NCBI GenBank assembly: GCA_964654355.1
Contig: CAZZIQ010000063.1
Coordinates: 1 to 6,184 of the forward strand
DNA: 6,184 nt
Direction: 5' to 3'
Source: CAZZIQ01 sp964654355
GTDB lineage: Bacteria; Pseudomonadota; Gammaproteobacteria; GCF-002020875
Positions 1-6,149 of the stretch are shown here, piece after piece. The position numbers and the translations under genes were made by a program. Each line of letters starts with the position of its first letter. The first letter of the stretch is position 1. The notes below the pieces were generated by a model that did no database searches, had not been told where the DNA came from, and saw only the letters and a list, made by a program, of their open reading frames with translations.

Positions 1-7
1 CAAAGGC

Positions 8-748
8 CTATAGACGCCGCTGCCGTACGGCTTCAAACATCAGAACAGCCGTTGCGACAGAAACATTCAAACTTTCAATCTCGCCCGCCATCGGAATCTT
101 CACCAGCTGCTGACAATGCTCACGCGTCAGGCGGCGTAAGCCCTTGTCTTCAGCGCCCATCACGATCGCCAGCGGTCCTTTCAAATCGGCGTCATATACC
201 GAGGTTTCGGTTTCGCCTGCGGCACCAATAACCCACACGCCCGCATCGGCGAGCTGTTCGAGGGTTCGAGAAAGATTGGTCACCCGCGCAAGTGGTACAC
301 GCTCGGCGGCACCGGAGGCCACCTTGCGTGCCGTTGCAGTGAGCGATGCCGAGCGATCGCGCGGCAGAATGACCGCATGCACACCGGCCGCTTCGGCGCT
401 GCGCAGACAGGCGCCCAAGTTATGTGGATCGGTAATGCCATCCAGCACCAAAAAGAACGCGGGCTCTTGAAGCGCTTCGAACAAGTCCATGAGGCCGCCT
501 TCATCGAGCAACACCTCACTGCCCTGCCCAAGCAACACCACGCCTTGGTGGCGACCCCCTTCGCTCAGGGTGTCGAGTTCACTCCCACGAATGCGGCGAA
601 TTTCAACGCCCTGATCTTGCGCCAACTCAACCACACGCTGCACACGCTGATCTTGACGGCGTGCATCAATGCACAGCGTCCTGCCAGCCTTAGCTGGCTT
701 TTCCAATGCAGCGGTTACTGCATGCACACCCCACGCAAGCGCCTGCAC
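8..748 (-). CDS. rlmB: 23S rRNA (guanosine-2'-O)-methyltransferase RlmB
   Basis: SpoU/TrmH-family (SPOUT) methyltransferase. In E. coli, RlmB transfers a methyl group from SAM to the ribose 2'-O of G2251 in the peptidyl-transferase P loop of 23S rRNA. The protein is 246 aa, about the E. coli length. Residues 1-75 form the small N-terminal substrate-binding domain and about 95-243 the trefoil-knot catalytic domain. The three SpoU motifs are intact: motif 1 LDGITDPHNLGACLRSAEAA (102-121, with N110 and R116), motif 2 IVMGAEDKGLRR (195-206, with E200), and motif 3 IPMAGEIESLNVSVA (218-232, with N228). The start is GTG at 748. It places the GVHAV motif at the same distance from the N terminus as GIHAV in E. 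coli RlmB, and a weak GGGG ribosome-binding stretch lies 7 bases upstream inside the rnr end. It follows rnr by 3 bases, so it is almost certainly cotranscribed and perhaps translationally coupled. Stop TAG is at 8-10; any terminator is outside the window. Confidence 0.96.
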   Translation of the reverse strand: MQALAWGVHAVTAALEKPAKAGRTLCIDARRQDQRVQRVVELAQDQGVEIRRIRGSELDTLSEGGRHQGVVLLGQGSEVLLDEGGLMDLFEALQEPAFFLVLDGITDPHNLGACLRSAEAAGVHAVILPRDRSASLTATARKVASGAAERVPLARVTNLSRTLEQLADAGVWVIGAAGETETSVYDADLKGPLAIVMGAEDKGLRRLTREHCQQLVKIPMAGEIESLNVSVATAVLMFEAVRQRRL

Positions 749-751
749 GAC

Positions 752-3214
752 TTAGCCCCGCTTTTTGCCTGCTTTTTTAGTGGAAGACGCTTTCTTCGGT
801 GCAGCCTTCTTAGCGCTGGATTGCTTGCGCGTTGCGGCAGCGTTCGAACGAGTGCTCGCCTTGACTGAAGGACGTTTCGGTCCTTTTTTCTTCTTCGCCG
901 AGGCATTCTTGTCTGCCCCACGATCTCTGCGTTCTTTCTTACGCTCACCCTGCTCTTCTTGTGGCAAGGTACGTGGCGCATTGAGTCCCTTGCGACGACC
1001 CGGATCAGGAGCGCCTTCAGGAACGAAATCAATCTTACGTTCATCCAGATCAACCCGAGCAACCTGCACGGCAATCGGATCACCTAAACGATAGGTGCGA
1101 CCACTACGCTCACCCACCATGCGGTGATGGATAGGGTCAAAGCGGTAGTAATCGCTGTCCAGCGTGGTGACATGCACGAGACCATCAACCCGGGATTCAT
1201 CCAAGGTCACGAATAAACCAAACCCTGTAACCCCACTGATCACACCCGTGAAGACCGAGCCAACCTTGTCTTGCATGTATTCACAACGCAACCAATCCAT
1301 TGCATCACGCGTAGCGTCATCGGCACGGCGCTCCGTCATGGAGCACTGCGCCCCGAGACGCTCCATGTCGTTGTTGCTGTAGGTAAAGTTCTTTGCAGTT
1401 CCGCCCTTCAGGATATGACGGATCGCGCGGTGCACCAGCAAGTCCGGATAACGTCGGATCGGCGAGGTGAAGTGTGCGTAATGCTCGAGCGCCAAACCAA
1501 AGTGACCTTTGTGCTCGGGGCTGTATACAGCCTGGCTCAAGCTGCGCAGCAAGACGGTCTGGACCAAATCGGCTTCAGGGCGACCCTGCACACGCTGCAG
1601 TACGCGGGAGTAATCCAACGGCGAAGGTGCATCACCCCCGCCGAGGGCCAGACCAAACTCGGCCAAGAAGGTCCGCACATCATCGAGCCGCTCGGTTGGC
1701 GGCTGCTCGTGCACACGATACAGGGTCGGCATCTTGTTCTTGTCAAGGAAGCGTGCGGTCGCAACGTTCGCGGCAATCATGCACTCTTCGATCATCTTGT
1801 GCGCATCATTCCGATGCACCGGCACCACGCGCTCAATCTTGCGGTGCGGACCGAACTCAATCTTGGTTTCAATGGTTTCAAAATCAATCGCACCACGACG
1901 ATTACGTGCGCTATGCAGCGTCCGCCAAAGATCATGCAACACACGCAAATCTTCAATTTGCGGTTCGAGCTTTGTATATGCCTCTTTCTCGCCCGCCAAC
2001 GCTGCTGCGACTTCGGTGTACGTCAGACGTGCTTTCGAATGCATCACGGCTTCATGAAACTGCGCATCTTGGATGTGACCTTTGTCATCAATCTGCATTT
2101 CGCAGACCATGCATAGACGATCAACCTTTGGGTTCAGCGAACAAATCCCATTGGACAATGCCTCCGGTAACATCGGTACGACACGACCTGGGAAGTAAAC
2201 CGAATTTCCACGCACTTGTGCTTCACGATCCAACGGCGAATCCGGCTGCACATAATGCGAAACATGGGCAATCGCAACGTAGAGCTTCCAGCCCTTGGCG
2301 TTGCGCTCAGCATAGACCGCATCATCAAAATCACGTGCGTCTTCGCCATCAATGGTCACGAGCGGTAACGCGCGCAGGTCTTTCACTGCACTCGCTTGCG
2401 CAGCTGTCACCTTGGCAGAAATTGCATTCGCTTCTGACTCAGCGAGCTCTGGCCAGATGTGTGGGATGCCGAATGCGCGAATAGCGACATCAATTTCCAT
2501 CCCGGGCGCCATGTGATCGCCGAGCACTTCCACGACCTTACCGACCGGACCGGAACGCGAGGTTGGCTGCTCGATAATCTCGATCAAAACAATCTCGTCG
2601 CTCTTAGCACCACCATTCCAATCCAATGGAACCAAAAACTCTTGGCTGATGCGTTTGTTGGATGCCAGCACATGGCCCACACCATGGCTTTCAAGGTAAC
2701 GCCCGACCAACTGCTGGGTCATGCGCTCCAATACTTCGACTACACGCCCCTCGCGCTTTCCGCGACGATCCACACCCAAGACTTGAACCAAGGCACGATC
2801 GCCGTGCAGCAGACTACGCATCTGCTTGGCATGGAGAAAAATATCTTCACCACCCGCATCGGGGCGCAGGAAGCCAAAGCCATCAGGATGACCGATCACG
2901 GAGCCAGCAATCAGATCGGCTTGTGTGGTCCGGACCCAATCGCCATTACGATTTTGCACAGCCTGACCATCGCGACGCATGGCATGCAAGCGACGATCAA
3001 GCGCCTCTTGAAGCTCGGGTTCGTCTTGGTAGCCCAGCTCTTGAATCAGTGCTTCAAGCGTCAGAGGCTGCGTAGAGAGCAGTTCTTGGAGGAATTCTCG
3101 GCTGGCGATCGGACGCTCGTAGCGCGTCGATTCGCGCTCGGCGTGCGGGTCTGCGGGAGAAGTGGATGTAGGGCGTTTATGGGCGCCCCGACCTTTATTA
3201 GCGTTCGTTGACAT
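752..3214 (-). CDS. rnr: Ribonuclease R (3'-5' exoribonuclease)
   Basis: RNase II/RNB-family processive, hydrolytic 3'-5' exoribonuclease that degrades structured RNA. In E. coli it serves mRNA and rRNA quality control and tmRNA-linked decay. The protein is 820 aa (E. coli 813). Domains in order: winged-helix-like region (about 35-95), two cold-shock/OB domains (about 105-163 and 168-250), RNB catalytic domain (about 280-605), S1 domain (about 650-733), and a Lys-rich tail (about 738-820). The RNB metal-binding signature TIDGEDARDFDDAV (287-300) keeps all four aspartates (D289, D295, D297, D298). Y340 in NSVYFPGR and R587 in HFTSPIRRYPDLL are also present. ATG at 3214 is the only possible start: an in-frame TAG lies 18 bases upstream with no start codon between. 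This gives about 20 residues before the DPxxERE segment near the E. coli N terminus. No Shine-Dalgarno-like sequence precedes the ATG, and no convincing promoter was found. It heads the rnr-rlmB operon and diverges from the tRNA gene, whose -35 box overlaps this start codon. Confidence 0.97.
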   Translation of the reverse strand: MSTNANKGRGAHKRPTSTSPADPHAERESTRYERPIASREFLQELLSTQPLTLEALIQELGYQDEPELQEALDRRLHAMRRDGQAVQNRNGDWVRTTQADLIAGSVIGHPDGFGFLRPDAGGEDIFLHAKQMRSLLHGDRALVQVLGVDRRGKREGRVVEVLERMTQQLVGRYLESHGVGHVLASNKRISQEFLVPLDWNGGAKSDEIVLIEIIEQPTSRSGPVGKVVEVLGDHMAPGMEIDVAIRAFGIPHIWPELAESEANAISAKVTAAQASAVKDLRALPLVTIDGEDARDFDDAVYAERNAKGWKLYVAIAHVSHYVQPDSPLDREAQVRGNSVYFPGRVVPMLPEALSNGICSLNPKVDRLCMVCEMQIDDKGHIQDAQFHEAVMHSKARLTYTEVAAALAGEKEAYTKLEPQIEDLRVLHDLWRTLHSARNRRGAIDFETIETKIEFGPHRKIERVVPVHRNDAHKMIEECMIAANVATARFLDKNKMPTLYRVHEQPPTERLDDVRTFLAEFGLALGGGDAPSPLDYSRVLQRVQGRPEADLVQTVLLRSLSQAVYSPEHKGHFGLALEHYAHFTSPIRRYPDLLVHRAIRHILKGGTAKNFTYSNNDMERLGAQCSMTERRADDATRDAMDWLRCEYMQDKVGSVFTGVISGVTGFGLFVTLDESRVDGLVHVTTLDSDYYRFDPIHHRMVGERSGRTYRLGDPIAVQVARVDLDERKIDFVPEGAPDPGRRKGLNAPRTLPQEEQGERKKERRDRGADKNASAKKKKGPKRPSVKASTRSNAAATRKQSSAKKAAPKKASSTKKAGKKRG

Positions 3215-3236
3215 GGCTGCGCAGTGTGGCTAGAGT
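3208..3236 (+). promoter_or_regulatory. Predicted sigma70 promoter of tRNA-Leu
   Basis: A perfect -35 hexamer TTGACA (3208-3213), a 17-base spacer and the -10 hexamer TAGAGT (3231-3236, 4 of 6 consensus). The expected transcription start is near 3243, giving a 5' leader of about 29 bases before the mature tRNA end. The bases after the -10 (GCGCC) form a GC-rich discriminator, typical of stable-RNA promoters under stringent (ppGpp) control; that regulation is inferred from family knowledge. The -35 box overlaps the opposite-strand rnr start codon (CAT at 3212-3214). Confidence 0.75.
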
Positions 3237-3271
3237 GCGCCAGTTCCGCAAGCACGGATTTTCGCGCACCT

Positions 3272-3358
3272 GCCCGGGTGGTGGAATTGGTAGACACGCT
3301 AGCTTCAGGTGCTAGTGGGGGAAACCCCGTGGAAGTTCGAGTCTTCTCCCGGGCACCA
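3272..3358 (+). tRNA. tRNA-Leu (anticodon CAG)
   Basis: An 87-base class II tRNA with a long variable arm. The acceptor stem is a perfect 7-bp pairing of GCCCGGG with CCCGGGC, followed by A and an encoded CCA. The D arm contains GGAATTGGTAGAC. The anticodon stem CTAGC/GCTAG encloses the loop TTCAGGT, placing anticodon CAG at 3306-3308 to read CUG leucine codons. The variable arm is a GGGG/CCCC hairpin with a GAAA loop. The T arm, GGAAG-TTCGAGT-CTTCT, has one G-U pair. An upstream promoter and a downstream terminator make it look like a single-gene transcription unit. No integrase or duplicated 3' end suggests use as an attachment site. Confidence 0.97.
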
Positions 3359-3363
3359 TCTTC

Positions 3364-3394
3364 AAAAAGGCCTCGGATTCCTCCGGGGCCTTTT
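3364..3394 (+). terminator. Intrinsic terminator after tRNA-Leu, possibly bidirectional
   Basis: A 13-bp stem pairs 3365-3377 (AAAAGGCCTCGGA) with 3382-3394 (TCCGGGGCCTTTT), with one G-U pair and a TTCC loop, 6 bases after the tRNA CCA end. On the plus strand the stem ends in TTTT, followed by GCTTT, so the unpaired U tract is modest. On the minus strand the same hairpin ends in TTTTT, so it could also stop antisense transcription coming from the FIST gene. It separates the tRNA from znuC; some readthrough is plausible. Confidence 0.85.
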
Positions 3395-3403
3395 GCTTTC
3401 CGG

Positions 3404-3409
3404 TATCCT
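3404..3409 (+). promoter_or_regulatory. Possible -10 element just upstream of znuC
   Basis: TATCCT matches TATAAT at 4 of 6 positions and ends 9 bases before the znuC ATG. A transcript from it would begin at about 3416-3419 and be leaderless or nearly so. No good -35 lies 16-18 bases upstream: that spot falls in the terminator stem (CTCCGG), so the element is speculative. Confidence 0.25.
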
Positions 3410-3418
3410 CGCTGACTG

Positions 3419-4216
3419 ATGTCGACTGCACTCCTCACTGCCCGCAACCTTCAGCTGCACCATGCACAACGCCACATCCTCAAAGATGTGAGCTTGCGAG
3501 TGGCTGAACAGCAAATCGTGACCCTAATTGGCCCCAACGGTGCCGGCAAATCCACGCTGGTGCGTGTCCTGCTCGGCCTGCAAAAGGCCAATTCTGGCGA
3601 AATCTGGCGCAAACCGGGTCTGCGTATTGGCTACATGCCACAGCGCCTGGTCCTCTCCGACCAGCTCCCGCTGACCGTGCGCCGCTTTTTGGCCTTGGTG
3701 GAACCCCCAAAAACCCCCGACCTGCGAGAGATTGGTCAGCAAACCGGCATCCTGCATTTGCTCGACCAACCCATGCAAAGCCTTTCCGGCGGCGAGCACC
3801 AACGTGTGCTGTTGGCGCGCGCTTTGTTGCGCAAGCCCCAGCTGTTGGTTTTGGATGAGCCGGTGCAAGGCGTAGATGTCACAGGACAAGCCGCGCTGTA
3901 TCACTTAATCGCGCAGCTTCGCGATCAACAAGGTTGCGCGGTATTGATGGTGTCGCATGACTTGCACTTGGTCATGGCACAAACCGATGAAGTCATCTGC
4001 CTCAATAGTCATGTCTGTTGCTCAGGACATCCGGAAAGTGTGACCCGCGACCCGGCCTATCTCGAATTGTTTGGTTGTGCGGCGGATGCTGATCTCGCGC
4101 TCTATACCCACCACCATGACCACACCCACGATGCCCTCGGTGAAGCCCTTCCGGGCATTGCGCATGTGCATCATGCGGGCTGCGAACATGACACGCATCC
4201 GGATGAACCGCGATGA
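3419..4216 (+). CDS. znuC: Zinc ABC transporter ATP-binding protein ZnuC
   Basis: Cytoplasmic ATPase that would energise high-affinity zinc import through the ZnuB permease, with ZnuA as periplasmic binding protein. It is 265 aa (E. coli about 251). The ABC machinery is complete: Walker A GPNGAGKST (38-46), Q-loop Q75 in GYMPQR, signature LSGGE (122-126), Walker B LLVLDEP with catalytic E147, and H-loop H180 in VSHDLHLVMA. Assignment to zinc rather than manganese or another metal rests on two points: close resemblance to E. coli ZnuC across the whole length, including the CLNxHxCCSG segment (194-203), and the His-rich tail. That tail has HHHDHTH at 231-237 and a second cluster, H249, H251, H252, C255, H257, H260. 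ATG 3419 sits 24 bases after the tRNA terminator with no Shine-Dalgarno match. The gene overlaps znuB by 4 bases. No Zur-type operator was found upstream. Confidence 0.94.
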   Translation: MSTALLTARNLQLHHAQRHILKDVSLRVAEQQIVTLIGPNGAGKSTLVRVLLGLQKANSGEIWRKPGLRIGYMPQRLVLSDQLPLTVRRFLALVEPPKTPDLREIGQQTGILHLLDQPMQSLSGGEHQRVLLARALLRKPQLLVLDEPVQGVDVTGQAALYHLIAQLRDQQGCAVLMVSHDLHLVMAQTDEVICLNSHVCCSGHPESVTRDPAYLELFGCAADADLALYTHHHDHTHDALGEALPGIAHVHHAGCEHDTHPDEPR

Positions 4217-5016
4217 GTGATTGGCTCGGACTTGATGCTTTCATGTGGCGCGCCGCCGCCGCGGGCATTGGCGTGGCGTTGCTCACCGGTGCGCTTGGCG
4301 TGTTCGTGGTGTGGCGACGCATGGCTTACTTTGGCGACACCCTCGCCCATAGCGCACTGCTCGGCATTGCACTGGGCTTCTTGCTTGGCGTTGCGCCTCA
4401 AGTCGGCGTACTGGTTACCGCATTGGTGGTTGCATTGTTCTTAGTCAAGATGCGCAAACAGGTCCAACTCGCCAATGACACTCTGCTCGGCATCTTGGCT
4501 CATAGCGCATTGTCCTTAGGCCTCGTCACCGTTGCCTTTGTGCCTGGACTGCGCACCGACTTGATGGGCTATTTGTTCGGAGATTTGCTGGCAGTCAGCG
4601 CCAGTGATCTTGCGTGGATCTGGGGACTTGGCGCACTGGCCATGCTTTTACTCGCTTGGATCTGGCGAGGCCTGCTGGCAACCACCGTGCACGCGGAGCT
4701 TGCCGCGGTTGAGGGCGTGCCGACACAGCGCATGGAGCTCTTCTTCATGCTCTTGATTGCGGTGGTCGTGACGCTGGGGATGAAAACTGTCGGCATTCTG
4801 CTCATCACCGCGCTCATGATCATCCCAGCAGCAACCGCGCGTCGCTTATCGCATACGCCTGAACAAATGGCGATCCTTGCGTCTGTATTGGGATCTCTCG
4901 CTGTACTGGGCGGTCTGTGGCTGTCGTGGGAATTGGATACCCCCGCCGGTCCATCCGTCGTAGTGATCGCCGCCGTGCTCTTCGCTTTGAGCCTACTGCG
5001 ACCGATGCGCACCTAG
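4213..5016 (+). CDS. znuB: Zinc ABC transporter permease ZnuB
   Basis: Integral inner-membrane subunit (ABC-3 family) forming the zinc translocation path with ZnuC. It is 267 aa (E. coli about 261). Hydrophobic segments fit about eight membrane spans, near residues 13-33, 44-60, 62-79, 92-110, 131-150, 177-205 (possibly two), 218-238 and 245-262. Segments shared with E. coli ZnuB include FVVWRRMAYFGDTLAH (31-46), LANDTLLGILAHSALSLGLV (86-105), YLFGDLLAV (120-128), IIPAATARR (203-211) and DTPAGPSVV (242-250). Its ATG lies in the ATGA overlap with the znuC stop, so translation is probably coupled; only a weak GGAT precedes it. No znuA follows. The stop TAG (5014-5016) is 2 bases from the end of the convergent FIST gene, leaving no intergenic room for a terminator. 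Confidence 0.94.
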   Translation: MSDWLGLDAFMWRAAAAGIGVALLTGALGVFVVWRRMAYFGDTLAHSALLGIALGFLLGVAPQVGVLVTALVVALFLVKMRKQVQLANDTLLGILAHSALSLGLVTVAFVPGLRTDLMGYLFGDLLAVSASDLAWIWGLGALAMLLLAWIWRGLLATTVHAELAAVEGVPTQRMELFFMLLIAVVVTLGMKTVGILLITALMIIPAATARRLSHTPEQMAILASVLGSLAVLGGLWLSWELDTPAGPSVVVIAAVLFALSLLRPMRT

Positions 5017-5021
5017 CGCTA
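5014..5021. repeat. 8-bp palindrome joining two convergent stop codons
   Basis: TAGCGCTA is a perfect palindrome. Its first three bases are the znuB stop and its last three, read on the minus strand, are the stop of the FIST gene. There is no loop or U tract, so it is not an intrinsic terminator. Confidence 0.6.
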
Positions 5022-6149
5022 CGCGTTCTCACCTAAGAACAACAGCATCACCCCGGTATAGCCATACAAGCGACTGTGGTAGATCTCGCCATTGGCATAG
5101 AACCCGGCCAAGGGCACTGGGCCCAGCACCTCTTCAATGATCTGCATTTCTGCAGAGTTCGGTCCAAACTGATGACGGCCACGACCCAGACACGAGAAGT
5201 ACAGACCGCCACGAATGGGGCGGCCCTCAATGCGCAACTTTAAATCTTCCAGCATACGCACCAAATCCGTCCGGGCGGTCTCGGGGTCACGCAAACAAAA
5301 TTGAATCTGTTGATGCGCGTCCAGCATCTCGCCCACGGCAACCAAACGATTATCCCGATCCACGCCCATCAGATTACGCGCCATGTAATCGCCCGTGTCA
5401 GAGCCCGGAACCGGAAAACCTGCCAAGAAGGCATGGCTCAGCTTTTGCGCCTCTTTAAGTTGTGAGTGACTGATGTCTTCAGTTAAAACATCTAGCGCGG
5501 GACGCTCATCAAGTCGGAAGAGAATATTGCGCCGTCCCTCGGTGATGTGATGTAACGGACCAATCGGGGTGCAGCCCTGGGTATGCGCGGCGACCACTGG
5601 CAGATCACCACGAAACACCACACCGGAAACTCCCCCATCCACCACAGCATCGGCAAAGACTTGTTGATTGCCATGCTCAGCTGAGCTCATCCCACCAACA
5701 AAGAAGCCGCCCTCAACACGCTGTTCCAAAGACACCAAGATGTCACCAGCGATCTGATTATTCGGATCAACATGCACCACGCCGGTGTGCGCAAGTGAAC
5801 GCTGCGCCCAATCACCCAAGTTATGTGCTTGCTCAAGCGTTGTCAGCGGCGCTAACAAGCGATAACTATCCGTCGGGAAACTACCGATCAAGATTGACAA
5901 GGCGGGCGTGTCATAGGACTCAATACCGGTTGCAAGGATCCCTTGGCCAACGGAGCCAACCCAGTCCTGGACACCGGTTTGGTCGCGTAAAGCGAGCAAT
6001 AAATCCGGAAGGTCCCCTTGCAAACCATCACTGAAGTAGAGAAACCCAAGGTTCGCATTCTCAGGTACGGTTCCTAGTTGCGTTAAGGCATCGCGCAACA
6101 ATCCCGCAGCATCGCGGCCACTGGCATGAGCATGGAGGAATTCATTCAT
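5019..6149 (-). CDS. FIST-domain protein (putative intracellular sensor)
   Basis: The 376-aa protein has the two-part FIST architecture: FIST_N at about 30-190 and FIST_C at about 210-365. Recognisable pieces are GGMSSAEHG (152-160), QGCTPIGP (191-198), GGLYFSCLGRGRHQFG (314-329), VPLAGFYANGEI (345-356) and a terminal YGYTGVMLLF (362-371). FIST domains are predicted small-molecule (possibly amino-acid) sensors, found alone or fused to signalling modules and, in eukaryotes, in F-box proteins such as FBXO22. I see no signal peptide, membrane span or fused effector, so this is a stand-alone, probably cytoplasmic form; ligand and partner are unknown. ATG 6149 puts the HAHASG segment, usual near the N terminus of bacterial members as I recall them, at residue 6. 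No in-frame alternative start occurs in the 35 bases upstream, and no clear Shine-Dalgarno is present. It converges on znuB with no visible functional link. Confidence 0.88.
   Translation of the reverse strand: MNEFLHAHASGRDAAGLLRDALTQLGTVPENANLGFLYFSDGLQGDLPDLLLALRDQTGVQDWVGSVGQGILATGIESYDTPALSILIGSFPTDSYRLLAPLTTLEQAHNLGDWAQRSLAHTGVVHVDPNNQIAGDILVSLEQRVEGGFFVGGMSSAEHGNQQVFADAVVDGGVSGVVFRGDLPVVAAHTQGCTPIGPLHHITEGRRNILFRLDERPALDVLTEDISHSQLKEAQKLSHAFLAGFPVPGSDTGDYMARNLMGVDRDNRLVAVGEMLDAHQQIQFCLRDPETARTDLVRMLEDLKLRIEGRPIRGGLYFSCLGRGRHQFGPNSAEMQIIEEVLGPVPLAGFYANGEIYHSRLYGYTGVMLLFLGENA

Noticed and set aside
1..7. Terminator after rlmB
   Set aside because: Only 7 bases follow the stop. They read GCCTTTG on the minus strand, which could be part of a hairpin, but too little is visible.
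377..868. Plus-strand open frame spanning the rlmB/rnr junction
   Set aside because: It is antisense to two well-supported genes and resembles no family I know.
1271..2484. Long plus-strand open frames (1271-2116 and 1474-2484)
   Set aside because: They lie antisense to rnr, whose product is unmistakable. Their translations are Arg/His/Cys/Ser-rich with no recognisable domain, as expected of shadow frames in GC-rich coding DNA.
2459..3211. 250-codon plus-strand open frame antisense to the 5' part of rnr
   Set aside because: It mirrors the rnr reading frame, has no recognisable domain and no dedicated regulatory signals; treated as a shadow.
3272..3358. tRNA-Leu as an integration (att) site
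   Set aside because: No integrase, no repeat of the tRNA 3' end elsewhere in the window, and the following genes are core zinc-transport genes.
3224..3415. 63-codon plus-strand open frame containing the tRNA
   Set aside because: Its sequence is simply the tRNA and terminator read as codons.
3395..3418. Zur operator upstream of znuC
   Set aside because: The 24 bases contain no AT-rich inverted repeat resembling known Zur boxes.
3061..3447. Minus-strand open frame crossing the tRNA and the rnr start
   Set aside because: It covers the antisense strand of a tRNA and its terminator and overlaps rnr out of frame; no protein-like features.
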